A stretch of DNA of 64,000 nt from Fomes fomentarius (GCA_022606135.1 JABYQN010000007.1:992001-1056000); one strand, 5' to 3'. Shown: positions 8,626 through 19,019, numbered from the stretch's first letter. Notes: generated from the sequence alone by a model not told the origin. Translations and numbers: made by a program.

Positions 8626-10726
8626 TCATGTTGCACTGCCCTCAGTGTTCGGAGATAGCGCATGTATCAAGCTCTCCGCTCGAGGGGACCGGGGCTTGAT
8701 TGAACATCTCCAATCCTCGAGAAAGCTTAGCCATAGAGCGTTTTCTTCAGTGCATGAATCAATGCATCGGAGATCGTGAAGGATGCTCACGATATAATTC
8801 CTGTCGACTGCCTTGGCTCGATGTGGATGGGCCGAGCGCTCCCGTCCGTAGGTGGAGAGATGTCGAAGACAGACAGTACTGACGCAATGAACATGAACAG
8901 CGTATCATTGGCCAGATGTCTCCCGGGACATATGCTGACGAAGAGATGTCAACTTCACAGAAAGGGTGTGAAGTAAACGCTCGCTCACCGTCGTCCAAAG
9001 CCAAAGACAATGGTGGCTGGATCTCGAACTTGCGGGTTCAGCTTCCCTCCTTTCAAGTACCTATCCGGGTGGAAACGCTCGGGCTCTGGGTAAGCTGCGG
9101 CGTCGTGAGCCATTGCCCTGAAGCAGTGTCAGAATACTCTAATCGAGAAGTATGTCGGACTTGTCCTTACCATGCGTTGTACAAGACAGTTGCATCTCGT
9201 GGAATCAAGTATCCGTTGTATTCGTCGTCCGCTGTCGCACAGTGTGCTACTCCAAGAGGGACAGCAGGGTACCACCTGATCAGTTCCTTCACCACTGCGT
9301 TCACATAGGGAAGAGCCTCTCGATCTTCCAATCCGGGAAGCCTCTCTGAGCCTACGACCGCAGCGAGTTCTGCTTGTGCTTTCTTCTGCACATCGGGATA
9401 CAAAGACATGGTGAGGAAGAACCTCTGTAGTGTTGCAAATTGCTATATAGGATCCATCAGTCAACATGCGTGTCCAAGGGAGGAATCGGACCGCCTCACG
9501 GTATCCAGTCCAGCTATTGAACAAGCTCAGGATGCCGTTGAATGTGAGCCACACCGTCACATACCAGCATACGAGGTTCCGGCAACGGCCTGATGAACCA
9601 TCTCGCTTCGAGCTGCCGACCGATCATCGAGGCGGAGCATCTTCTCCATTGCAATGTGTGCCATACTGCGAGAGTAGCCCTTGCCTTTACGCTGAAGAGT
9701 AGTCATTACTGAACTTCTTTTAGCCCCATAGGGGAGGGAACGCCTACTATTGTATCTTTTGCGATTGTCCACGGCATGTCCCGTAGCTCTTCAGAACAGC
9801 GACGGATATATTGGAGACGTCGGAGAAAGCTTGTAAAAGGCAGCCATGTTGGCAAATGCGCTAGGATCGGAAGGTACTCGACGAGGAATGTGTTCGAAAT
9901 GAGGAACTCCACGGCATTCATGGCTTGCTCACACACAGCAAGAGTTGCGTCGTTCTCGTTGCCGATTTCATACCCATACACGATACCGACAATGACGACT
10001 CCTATCGAGCTGAGAATGTAGATTCATTAATATCATGAGCGACTCAAACCAACAAGTGGGATGGGACGCCATGCTGAGCACGTACTAGTGAAGATGTCCC
10101 GAGACTTTTTCAGGACTCTCAAGGAGCCTTTTCAGGAGTCTATGCACTCCATTCCATTGGTGGGAGTGATATTGAGGAAGAGCTTTGGGGCGGAAGTGCT
10201 GCCAGAAGACTCGGCGGCTGTCTCTCCAGAATTGCCCATAGGGAGAGAACACGAAGTCCCATTCCCATCCTGTTCTATACACCCGATCTGAGCATGGATT
10301 CTCCTCAAAAGGCTAGAGCTCAACTGACAATTGAGCCATCTTGAACTCTGGCCGACTAGCATATGTAACTGAACGCCTGTCAAGCAGTTGCATTGCCGTG
10401 TCGATGTCATTGATCACGACAACCGTGTGCCCGAAAACATGCAGTGATATTATATTCCCTAAGCGTCGGGTCAAGTACGAACCACACTGCGTCGACAGAC
10501 TACACGTACCCAGTTTCTCGCCCAAATCACCGTACACCAGCCACGGAGATCTTTTCGGTATATCGAGCAGGTTCCCAATGAGAGGCAGAGGACGCGGCCC
10601 CGGTGGGCTAGGCAGTTTTCGACCTCTTTGCTGCGCATAGCGATATACAAGAAAGAAAAGGAGGCACCCCAAGGCGATTGTCGACGGTGAGTTGAACAGC
10701 ATAGGTTGGCTTGGAGAGGGAGACAT
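8626..10726 (-). CDS. Cytochrome P450 (copy A, intact)
   Basis: Membrane-anchored haem monooxygenase of unknown substrate. Ten exons join to 527 residues: 10510-10726, 10329-10458, 10086-10274, 9748-10009, 9565-9691, 9500-9513, 9171-9442, 8989-9117, 8791-8934, 8626-8725. It has an N-terminal anchor (STIALGCLLFFLVYRYA), the proline hinge LPSPPGPRPLPLIGN, the I-helix oxygen-binding motif AAGLDT (partly on the 14-nt sixth exon), the K-helix ELIR within VVKELIRWYP, the PERF-region PEPERFHPDR and the haem loop FGFGRRICPGR with its cysteine ligand. Exon lengths match those of the P450 copies at 26-32 kb almost exactly, so they share descent. A Copia element now sits 15 bp upstream of the ATG, probably separating the gene from its promoter. 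Confidence 0.88.
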
Positions 10727-10741
10727 GTGAGTCACGTTGCG

Positions 10742-10746
10742 ATTTA
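10742..10746. repeat. Target-site duplication, left copy (ATTTA)
   Basis: ATTTA directly precedes the left LTR and is repeated at 17193-17197 directly after the right LTR, marking retrotransposon integration. Confidence 0.93.
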
Positions 10747-11300
10747 TGATGAACTCTGAACCTGTAAGGCGAGGAGCGACTGTAAGTCACAACAGAGAGG
10801 GATCTTCAGTCAGTGAGCGAACGACTATATTGCATAGTGAAGTACCTGTAAGTCACAACAGAGAGGGACTACAAGTACTAAGTCAGTAAGAAGTAGTAGA
10901 GCATATGTATGTAAAGGACTTACTCTTCAGTCAGTGAGCGAACGACTGAAGAGCAGAGGCGAAGAAGGGACTGCTTTTATACATGAGGGATGAGTCCATG
11001 AGTCAGCGAATGAAGCAGTCACATGTAGCCATAAGACGATGAGTCAGAGTCCGTATCGGCATATGAGTCAGATACAGTCATAGCATGAGTCAGACATAAG
11101 GTCTAGAAGAGTCCGGTGCAGTGTAGAACGCACTGGTACGCACAGGAATGCACAGTAACCATATGGTCATGGGAAAGTACAGTAGGAGAACAAAGAAAAC
11201 CATAAATGGTAAGTAGGAACACAGCCTATCTAATCATATGACCATAAACAAGTGTACACAACTCCGGTCCGAGCACAGCCGGTAGTCCGGAAGTTCAACA
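10747..11300 (-). repeat. 3' LTR of the Copia element
   Basis: 554 bp, TG...CA ended on the element strand (TGTTGAAC...GTTCATCA). It is next to the P450 start codon and points in the same direction, so its promoter could drive P450 transcription. It contains internal direct repeats such as GTAAGTCACAACAGAGAGGG. Confidence 0.93.
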
Positions 11301-11309
11301 CTCCCACTC
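11301..11309 (-). other. Polypurine tract
   Basis: The element strand reads GAGTGGGAG immediately before the 3' LTR, the expected plus-strand primer for reverse transcription. Confidence 0.65.
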
Positions 11310-11311
11310 GT

Positions 11312-13816
11312 TCAAGATGCAACGGAAACAAGACCGATCTCATCAACGAACTTTGCCAAAATGGAATAAGGCACGTTCTTTGTGAGAGAATCAGCCAACT
11401 GATCCGCGGTTGCAACATAGAAGATCTCGACAGAGCCAGACTCCACCTGTTCACGAATGAAGTGGTAGCGAATCTCTATGTGCTTGGTACGCCGGTCGAC
11501 TACTGGATTGACTGACAGGAAAATCGAACCCTGGTTGTCTAGACACATGGGTGTCGGCCTGGTCAAATCATCACCAAGTTCATCGCCGAATGTCCTCAGC
11601 CAGATCAACTGACGACAGGTATCAGAGGCCGCTTTATATTCCGCCTCAGTAGAGGAGAGCGAAATGGTAGGCTGACGCCTCGAAGCCCACGATATAGCAC
11701 CACCTGCCATCAAGAAGACGAAGCCAGAGGTAGAATGCCGATCATCACGGTCTTCGGCCCAATCTGAATCCGAATAGGAAATCAGACCGTCATTAGACGC
11801 TCCCTTGTAGCGCAAGCGATACGCCTTTGTCCCTTGAAGGTAACGCAGGACATACTTCGCATAACTCATATGCGCTTCAGAGGGATTGGCATTGTACTTC
11901 GATAACCGTGTGACAGCGAAGGAGATATCAGGACGCGTTCCGAGCATGGCGTACAAAAGACTGCCAATGAGACTCTGGTAGCGTTGCCTGAACTGATCGG
12001 AAGCTGGTTCATCGGCACTTGCCAAGACAGCACCAGCAGGAAGGGGTGTACGTGAGGGTTTACAGTCAGCCATCTGAAAGCGCTCGAGAACAGACTGGAT
12101 GTACTCTTCCTGGTCGATGTCGATCATACGAGTGGATCGATCACGAGTGATGCGAAGACCAAGGAAGCGCTGTACAGATCCCAAGTCCGTCATCTTGTAC
12201 TGCTTAGAAAGCGAACGCTTGACTTGTTTGATGTGACTAGACTGATCGCCCATCAGAAGTAAATCGTCGACATAAAGAACGACAATCGTGACGTGATCCC
12301 CCCCTTGTCGCCGATATACGTAAATCCCAGCATCAGAATATGTCCGTGTAAATCCCAGATCTAGAAGCGATTGATGGATTTTCGCATTCCACTGACGCGA
12401 CGCCTGCTTAAGACCATAGATAGCCTTTTTGAGTAGACAGACGTGATCTTCCTTCCCAGGAACGACCCAGCCTTCCGGCTGTTCCATATAAATCTCCTCA
12501 TCTAGATCACCATTCAGGAACGCGGTCTTGACATCCATTGACTCGATGTCCCAGTCCTCAAGCGCTGCATGCGCGAGTAAATACCGGATAGACTCAAACC
12601 GCGCCACTGGAGAGAACGTCTCATGGTAGTCCTCTCCCCACACCTGAGTGAAACCCTTTGCAACAAGACGAGCCTTGTACCGCCCATCATGTTTGATGTC
12701 ATAGACCCAGCGGTTAGAGACAACATGCCGGCCCTTGGGACAAGGAACGAGAATCCAAGTCTTATTCTCCATAAGCGACTCAAACTCCGACTTCTCAGCT
12801 TCGCGCCATTTCCCAGCATCAGGTGAGCGCATGGCTTCCTTATGCGACTGAGGTAAGCCAGCTTTATACTGAGCAGCAGCTAGAAAAGCGAGTATCGTCT
12901 CCGCTTCACGCAGATTGCCATCCTTGTCGATCTGATTATCAGCACGTGCAGGATCGTCATACACGTTGTTATCAGTCCTGTCCTTGTGGGGAATACCAGC
13001 TTTTTCGCGACGAGGACGGTCACGAGCAATGCTTGGTTCATTAGCTCCCACTGGAGGGTGACGACCACGTTTGTGAGGAGGACGAGGAGGAACGACAGGA
13101 GGCGGCGTAGGAGGACGTTGCGGAGGAGGAGGAGGCTCAGCAGGAGCTTCTGCAGGAGGAGCGGGATCAGCATCCGCTGGAGGGTCAGGTTGTGGTGGTT
13201 CGAAGAGGTTGGGAGGAATGAAAGGGATTGCATCATTGGGATCGACCGAATCAGAGTCATCGTTCGAGGAATCATCCGATTGATCATCTGAGAATGGACT
13301 GTCGTCCGGGGTAGAAGGACGGTTGCCAGGTAAGTTACGAGCAGGGAAAGACTCTTCGTCAAATGTTGCATCGCGGGACACGACGATAGAGCGGTTGGCT
13401 GGATTCCAAAACCTATACCCCTTGGAACCAGACTCATACCCGACGAAGATCATCTCGACAGCCTTCTTGTCGAGTTTCCCTTCGCGCTTTGCCTTCTGCA
13501 CGTGGACAAAAGCTTTGCACCCAAACACTCTGAAGTAAGAGACGTCCGGAACGGTACCATCCCAAACAGTGATGGGGCACGACCACTTGTGTCGTCGCAT
13601 AGGTTGACGATTGTAGATATGAACGGCTGCGTCAAGAGCGAGTTGCCAGAAACCATGACTAAGGCCTGCTTGGTGGAGCATAGACAGAGCCTTTTCAGTA
13701 ATAGTACGATTCCAGCGCTCAGCACGTCCATTCTGTTGAGGCGAACCCGGTAGAGTCTTCTGGTGCTCGATACCGTGCGAACGAAGAAGTGTAGAGAACT
13801 CGTCTGATGTGTATTC
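11312..13816 (-). CDS. Copia pol, C-terminal part: integrase C-half, reverse transcriptase, RNase H
   Basis: Open frame of 834 codons after the frameshift. In order: the end of the integrase core with the catalytic Glu region PQQNGRAERWNRT; a Pro-rich, low-complexity linker; reverse transcriptase with VKTAFLNGDLDEEIYM and the catalytic YVDDLLLMG; and RNase H with SYSDSDWAEDRDDRHSTSGF and SSTEAEYKA. No internal stops are present. It lacks its own start because it is normally translated as one polyprotein with the upstream gag-protease-integrase frame; the two frames meet at the C6 run (13816-13821) one base out of register. Confidence 0.9.
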   Translation of the reverse strand, partial: EYTSDEFSTLLRSHGIEHQKTLPGSPQQNGRAERWNRTITEKALSMLHQAGLSHGFWQLALDAAVHIYNRQPMRRHKWSCPITVWDGTVPDVSYFRVFGCKAFVHVQKAKREGKLDKKAVEMIFVGYESGSKGYRFWNPANRSIVVSRDATFDEESFPARNLPGNRPSTPDDSPFSDDQSDDSSNDDSDSVDPNDAIPFIPPNLFEPPQPDPPADADPAPPAEAPAEPPPPPQRPPTPPPVVPPRPPHKRGRHPPVGANEPSIARDRPRREKAGIPHKDRTDNNVYDDPARADNQIDKDGNLREAETILAFLAAAQYKAGLPQSHKEAMRSPDAGKWREAEKSEFESLMENKTWILVPCPKGRHVVSNRWVYDIKHDGRYKARLVAKGFTQVWGEDYHETFSPVARFESIRYLLAHAALEDWDIESMDVKTAFLNGDLDEEIYMEQPEGWVVPGKEDHVCLLKKAIYGLKQASRQWNAKIHQSLLDLGFTRTYSDAGIYVYRRQGGDHVTIVVLYVDDLLLMGDQSSHIKQVKRSLSKQYKMTDLGSVQRFLGLRITRDRSTRMIDIDQEEYIQSVLERFQMADCKPSRTPLPAGAVLASADEPASDQFRQRYQSLIGSLLYAMLGTRPDISFAVTRLSKYNANPSEAHMSYAKYVLRYLQGTKAYRLRYKGASNDGLISYSDSDWAEDRDDRHSTSGFVFLMAGGAISWASRRQPTISLSSTEAEYKAASDTCRQLIWLRTFGDELGDDLTRPTPMCLDNQGSIFLSVNPVVDRRTKHIEIRYHFIREQVESGSVEIFYVATADQLADSLTKNVPYSILAKFVDEIGLVSVAS

Positions 13817-15585
13817 CCCCCTCGATCTGAGCGGATCGATTTGATCTTCTTGCCGGTCTGGTTCTCAGCCCACGCCTTATAGTCTTTGAACGCTTGGATC
13901 GCATCAGACTTGTGTTTAAGGAAGTAAGCACGAGCGAGACCAGAATAGTCATCAATGAAACCGGCGAAGTATTTCCATCCTCCGATAGCCTGAGTGCGCA
14001 TTGGTCCATCAAGGTCCGTATGGACACGCTCGAGAACTTCAGTAGCACGCTTCTCAGAAGGTGGAAAGGGGTTACGAGTGGATTTGCCAAAAGCGCATCC
14101 ATCACACGGTTCTTCGTCTGCAGGATCAACAGCATCAACCCCCTTGGTATGCTTAGGAAGGTTGCGCAGAACGTCCTTGCCCGCATGACCAAAGCGACGG
14201 TGCCAGGTCTTGAACTTACGGACATTGAGATGGACGCGCTTGCTGTTGTGAAGCTCAATAATTGTCCAATAACAATTAGACGAAGGGTTGTATCGCGCCT
14301 CCAGGATCTTACGACCCTTGATATGAATCGTCGAACCATGTTTGACAGCGCCGTCAGGCAGCTTGTCGAAAATGCACATGCGCCCATCCCCTTGAAAGAG
14401 GGAGTAACCATTGCGCTCAATGGAGCCAGTCGAGAAGATGTGACCAATGGTGCCTGGTATGTAGTAGACGTGGTTCAGCGTAATTGCTACCTTCTGACCG
14501 TCTAACCAGGTTTCTCCAGACAGAGTTCCTTCCCCAAGTGCCTGAATGACGCTGCTATCACCTTGTCCAGCAGTGTTAAATAGTACAGGCGTATCGAAGG
14601 GTTGGTACTCAATGAACTCAGAGAGATCACCAGTGATATGTTGAGAGGCTCCAGAGTCCATCAGCCATGCAGTCCAGTTCACACTGTTCGAGGCCATAGC
14701 CTCATCGTAGAAAGAAGCAGCGATGTTAGACGAACCGGCTACAAGTACAGATGATACAGACTCGGTAGTGACGTGCGCATGGTTATGAGAAGTGTCCTTA
14801 TTCTTCCCCTTGTCCTTATCCTTGTCTTTGTCCTTCCCTTTACCCTTGCCCTTGCCTTTGGGACGCTTCTCAGGGTACTTCTGATAGCAGTTGGACTCAT
14901 GATGAGAGCCACTCCCGCAATGAGAGCAGGGACCCTTGGGCTTCGGCTTGGTCTGGGAGACCTTGTTCGCAGACTGGCCGTTCTTGCGCATGGAGTCCTC
15001 AGCTAAGGTCTTCGACTGGATGTCGTCGAGAGTGACCTTGTCGAGGTCTGTGGTTGCCATAAGCGCAGAAACCATGGACCGGTACGACTCCGGGATCTTG
15101 GACATCAAGAGAAGGGCTTGCATGTTGTCAGAGAGCGTGACGCCGTTGCTACTAATTTCGCGCAGGCGTGTGATAAGACGCATCATCTGATCCTGAAGGG
15201 GCTTCTGTTCGTTCATCCGAGGCTCAGCGACGAGCGACTCGAACAAACCCCAGACGTGGGCACTGTTAGGCTTGCCAAACTTGTTCTGTAACGCTTCCCA
15301 GGACTCAGCAGCAGTCATGTCCCTGGGTTGTCCACCCGAGACAGGAATCTGAGTGTCCAGAACGTAGTGAAAGTTTGGTGCGACACGCATGTACATCATG
15401 CCGCGAGCTTGCCCATCAAGTTTATCCCACTTGTCCTTGGCAGCTTGCTCAGTAGGACGAGTAGCGCCTTTGACAACACTCCAACAGTCCATGAAGATGA
15501 AATAGCCCTTCATCTTGGCAGACCAGTCATTGTACTGATTCGCCGAAGAGAGGACAGGGATAGAGTCGACTTTGATATCTCCCAT
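13450..15585 (-). CDS. Copia gag, protease and integrase N-half (frameshifted end)
   Basis: The native part runs from ATG 15585 to codon 590 at the C6 run. Gag begins MGDIKVDSIPVL and carries one zinc knuckle, CSHCGSGSHHESNC (CX2CX4HX4C, residues 220-233), followed by a Lys/Asp/Gly repeat tract (KGKGKGKGKDKDKDKDKG). The aspartic protease motif is MDSGASQHITGD (residues 309-320). Pre-integrase WHRRFGH and the integrase core with THTDLDGP-like and FIDDYSGLARAYF segments follow. Beyond residue 590 the frame continues about 120 codons in the wrong register to 13450. A one-base loss of G in a seven-G run explains the break. Confidence 0.9.
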   Translation of the reverse strand: MGDIKVDSIPVLSSANQYNDWSAKMKGYFIFMDCWSVVKGATRPTEQAAKDKWDKLDGQARGMMYMRVAPNFHYVLDTQIPVSGGQPRDMTAAESWEALQNKFGKPNSAHVWGLFESLVAEPRMNEQKPLQDQMMRLITRLREISSNGVTLSDNMQALLLMSKIPESYRSMVSALMATTDLDKVTLDDIQSKTLAEDSMRKNGQSANKVSQTKPKPKGPCSHCGSGSHHESNCYQKYPEKRPKGKGKGKGKDKDKDKDKGKNKDTSHNHAHVTTESVSSVLVAGSSNIAASFYDEAMASNSVNWTAWLMDSGASQHITGDLSEFIEYQPFDTPVLFNTAGQGDSSVIQALGEGTLSGETWLDGQKVAITLNHVYYIPGTIGHIFSTGSIERNGYSLFQGDGRMCIFDKLPDGAVKHGSTIHIKGRKILEARYNPSSNCYWTIIELHNSKRVHLNVRKFKTWHRRFGHAGKDVLRNLPKHTKGVDAVDPADEEPCDGCAFGKSTRNPFPPSEKRATEVLERVHTDLDGPMRTQAIGGWKYFAGFIDDYSGLARAYFLKHKSDAIQAFKDYKAWAENQTGKKIKSIRSDRGGNTHQTSSLHFFVRTVSSTRRLYRVRLNRMDVLSAGIVLLLKRLCLCSTKQALVMVSGNSLLTQPFISTIVNLCDDTSGRAPSLFGMVPFRTSLTSECLGAKLLSTCRRQSAKGNSTRRLSR

Positions 15586-16626
15586 GATGGATAAGAGGTA
15601 TTGGGGAGAATCGAGATATTCCTCCTTGAAGTCTAGAGTGAATGTGATAGGCGCGACAGGGGGCGTAGTGACGATAGGAGGAGGAAGGTAGACTGGAGGA
15701 AGAGGACTTGAATCGACAGGAGGGGAGTTTCCGAAGAGCGATCGGAGATAGAAATTAGGACGAGACGAGGAGGGCTGTGCGTGAGTTTCTTCCTGAAGAT
15801 AGGGAAGAGGAACTCCGTGTTGTGGGTCGGTGTCCTGCTGCCAAGTTGCTGGATATGCCCAGTGAAAGGTCGGTTCGTACGGAAGAGGGAGTTGATTGTA
15901 GCGATTGGGACAGAGCTGTATGTCGCACTGGTCCCACTCCTGCTCTCCGTCGTCGTAGATGTAGTGATAACGATCGACCTGATCGTCTAGATCAAAGAGA
16001 TGGGGCTGTTCCGAGCAATCAAACGCCGATGCAGTAGAATGATGTTCTGCAAGTTCAGCGTTGACTTCAGCTTCAGAGTCGGAGCTGAGCTGAGGACTAT
16101 TGGCAGTAGTAGGCGGCTCCAGTACGATGGTTCAGAGAAAAAACGCGATGATTGACTTGCCACGTGCGAGATCTGGTAGAGAGGAACACCTATTGAGGTG
16201 AGCCAGAAGGTCAGGAAGCCGATATTCCCAACAATCCAGATAGAAGTCGCCAACTGTGCCCAAGAAAAGCTATACGAGTCTAGGTATCAAAAAAGAGTAT
16301 AGTAAGGAGGGTCCGAACGGTTGTCCTCCGGTCCAAAGGTGATAACCACCCCGGCTACAACAGCTGGCGGGCGCAAGTGCGTGGCCTGGCTGAGGATACT
16401 TGAAAACCCGTGTGCCGCGAAAGCACCAAAGGTTGTACAGAGATACTAGATAGCGACTACTAAAAGCGCTCAGGGCTGCGTCACGAGCGCAGTAAAGTCC
16501 CCCTGGCAGCAGTGTCGAAGGGCACAGTCAAGAGATAGGGAAAGTGGAGGAGAGTGCACGGGCAGAGAGTCGACGAACAGAGTTTGCGCGCAGAGTGTCG
16601 ACAGAGAAGCAACTGATTAGAGCGCA
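15586..16626 (-). other. Long leader of the Copia element
   Basis: About 1.04 kb between the primer-binding site and the gag ATG, unusually long for a Copia element. Short open frames occur on both strands but none carries a recognisable domain or is in phase with gag. It could hold packaging signals, an unrecognised 5' intron or extra captured sequence. Confidence 0.5.
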
Positions 16627-16638
16627 GGGCTCATAACC
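16627..16638 (-). other. Primer-binding site, complementary to initiator tRNA-Met anticodon arm
   Basis: Directly next to the 5' LTR. The plus strand reads GGGCTCATAACC, the anticodon stem-loop of eukaryotic initiator tRNA-Met (CAT anticodon), so the element strand GGTTATGAGCCC would pair with it. Drosophila copia and relatives prime from such an internal half-tRNA fragment rather than a tRNA 3' end. Confidence 0.85.
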
Positions 16639-17192
16639 TGATGAACTCTGAACCTGTAAGGCGAGGAGCGACTGTAAGTCACAACAGAGAGGGATCTTCA
16701 GTCAGTGAGCGAACGACTATATTGCATAGTGAAGTACCTGTAAGTCACAACAGAGAGGGACTACAAGTACTAAGTCAGTAAGAAGTAGTAGAGCATATGT
16801 ATGTAAAGGACTTACTCTTCAGTCAGTGAGCGAACGACTGAAGAGCAGAGGCGAAGAAGGGACTGCTTTTATACATGAGGGATGAGTCCATGAGTCAGCG
16901 AATGAAGCAGTCACATGTAGCCATAAGACGATGAGTCAGAGTCCGTATCGGCATATGAGTCAGATACAGTCATAGCATGAGTCAGACATAAGGTCTAGAA
17001 GAGTCCGGTGCAGTGTAGAACGCACTGGTACGCACAGGAATGCACAGTAACCATATGGTCATGGGAAAGTACAGTAGGAGAACAAAGAAAACCATAAATG
17101 GTAAGTAGGAACACAGCCTATCTAATCATATGACCATAAACAAGTGTACACAACTCCGGTCCGAGCACAGCCGGTAGTCCGGAAGTTCAACA
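16639..17192 (-). repeat. 5' LTR of the Copia element
   Basis: 554 bp. I compared it base by base by eye with 10747-11300 and found no difference. It supplies the promoter and start of the genomic RNA. Confidence 0.93.
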
Positions 17193-17197
17193 ATTTA
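17193..17197. repeat. Target-site duplication, right copy (ATTTA)
   Basis: Matches the left copy at 10742-10746. Confidence 0.93.
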
Positions 17198-19019
17198 CTC
17201 CCAATATCCTTTATAAACGTGGGGGCTTTGAGTGTATCGGAGTGGAACTGCGCTTGGAGTTATGGAAACTAGAAGCTGCGAATGACGGCTCGCACCTACG
17301 TCACCATATCCTACTCTTGGCTCAGACATCATCGTCGTGGAATAGCTATGTGATTTCCCTTTCGTGACGTCTCGTTCGCATGAATCCACGTACAGTGCCA
17401 CATAAGGAGTTTAGTGGCCCCGAACCTGAGATTCAGGGAACTAGAAGTGAGTTCGTTCACAGACTGTGTCAAAGAAGGTTCAAGTTTGTCACTGAACGCG
17501 CATTGAGCCCACCATTATGGATGACCGCGCATCGCAGGTAGGGTGTACGAATATGTATAATCTTAGTACCGAGGGATCTATTACGATAGCGCGATAATGA
17601 TGTACCCTGGGTGTACCTGAGAGCGCGAGAACCGCAACATGGGATGCAAAACAGAACCATTCACACCGTAACGGCTCCCACACGACCTGAATTGTGGCTC
17701 CCGAGCTGGAGGTTTCTATAGTAGCACTACGATACTTAGACCCTTCATCTGTTTGTTACCTTTTGTCACCCTCTTCTTACGGACTATCACACATGTTACC
17801 TACTGCTCACGTAAATATATTGAACTCTATTACACTCGCCGCGACGCTATGTCAGCTCACGCGTTTGCTAGAGCACGAACGTACGCGGTTCTCACCACTC
17901 GCACGATCCGCGCCTATCTTACCACACCGATGGTCTATCTAGGGACCACCATCTGCAACGATTGGTGGCCGCAGATACGTCTGATCCCAGAGCATGAGAT
18001 ATGGAAGGTAGAAGATAGGTACTTACAGGAAGGCCGAGACTCGGAGTTGAGCGCTAAGCGCTGAGTCTGTGCCTATTATGATCAGTCTCACTAGGGCCAA
18101 AAAGGCGGTGGTTGACTAATATCAAGCATAGTGTCAAATGAAGCAGGGATTTCGGCTCTGCGCCTTGCATTGGGTGTAATATATGTATACTTGGCGACAC
18201 AGAACGAGACAAGGAGAAAAGGGAGTCATGTGCACCGCCTCCGAGGCGCGAACCATGAGTTTGACTAACATGATCTTAACCTTGATCTCGTACGTCGCTG
18301 CCCTTCTAATCACATTCAACCCTGAACTGCCATATCTTGAGTACAAATTCAGTTCCACGTTCCTCCATTTCTTGGATAGACATTCCGAGTATCATTCGGT
18401 GATGATAATGCTCACGCAACCGCCGCAGAGTCATGCCATCATCCGGATCTCCCTGACCGCGAGTGCGTCACGGTCGTGCGTACCACAATCCATGAACAGC
18501 CGATACTAAATGAGGCGGACGCGGAGTACCGCGATGCCCTCTGTTCAAAGATGCCATAGAGTTTGCAACGGTAGGTGGGCTCGCCTCACTACACCATGTG
18601 TCCCGTAGCCAGCCATTTTTAGCGCAAGAAGATCCTCATCACTTGCGGCTCGCTGTTCGCGGCGTCGGACATCTAGCTCCTTACGACAAACATCCATCGT
18701 TGCAGATGATGATATAACCATGCACGACACGATGATCAACGCACCGGATGCCTCAATTCCGCGGTGACAGTCAATTGATACTGGAGGCGGTGGCAGCATG
18801 CTGGACCATACAGTTGGTGCCACAGCGCGCGTCCACCCGCTAGATGCAACCATCTTCTATTTTGGCTAAATGTTCAACTGCCATGGCTGATCACTTGGGG
18901 GACATGGCTAGGTATATAAGTCTGGACGCATATGTCAATTCGACATCAGGTTCACTCCTGCCCTCTCAGCCTCACTCGTTCTCCACTTCCCCACTTCAGC
19001 TCGTCCTTCGCTTTCAGTC
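17198..19019. other. Gene-poor 1.8 kb, former P450 upstream region
   Basis: Before the Copia insertion this was the 5' flank of P450 copy A. A TTTATAAA at 17210-17217 is a candidate TATA box for that gene but would be only about 33 bp from the ATG after excision, which is short. I recognise no gene; an open frame at 18545-18853 (minus) has a hydrophobic stretch but no known motif. The protease TATA box is at 18913-18920. Confidence 0.5.
18913..18920 (+). promoter_or_regulatory. TATA box of aspartic protease gene
   Basis: TATATAAG, 107 bp upstream of the ATG at 19020, with the same spacing as other TATA genes here. Confidence 0.65.

Larger units (their letters stand above)
10747..17192 (-). 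mobile_element. Complete Copia-type LTR retrotransposon
   Basis: A 6,446-bp element transcribed on the minus strand, bounded by two 554-bp LTRs that read identical by eye and flanked by the 5-bp duplication ATTTA. Order along the minus strand: 5' LTR (16639-17192), primer-binding site, about 1 kb leader, gag-protease-integrase, reverse transcriptase and RNase H, polypurine tract, 3' LTR (10747-11300). Integrase before reverse transcriptase defines Copia (Pseudoviridae-type) rather than Gypsy. Identical LTRs imply recent insertion. One base appears to be missing in a C6 run at 13816-13821, breaking the polyprotein frame inside integrase, so this copy may be non-autonomous unless that is a sequencing error. 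Confidence 0.96.

Noticed and set aside
13810..13830. Programmed -1 frameshift for Copia gag-pol expression
   Set aside because: The shift lies in the integrase core, not at a gag-pol boundary, and the codons GGG GGG are preceded by A, so the classical slippery heptamer is not met.
18545..18853. 102-codon minus-strand frame with a hydrophobic stretch
   Set aside because: No recognised motif, no paralogue, no promoter signal; could be chance.
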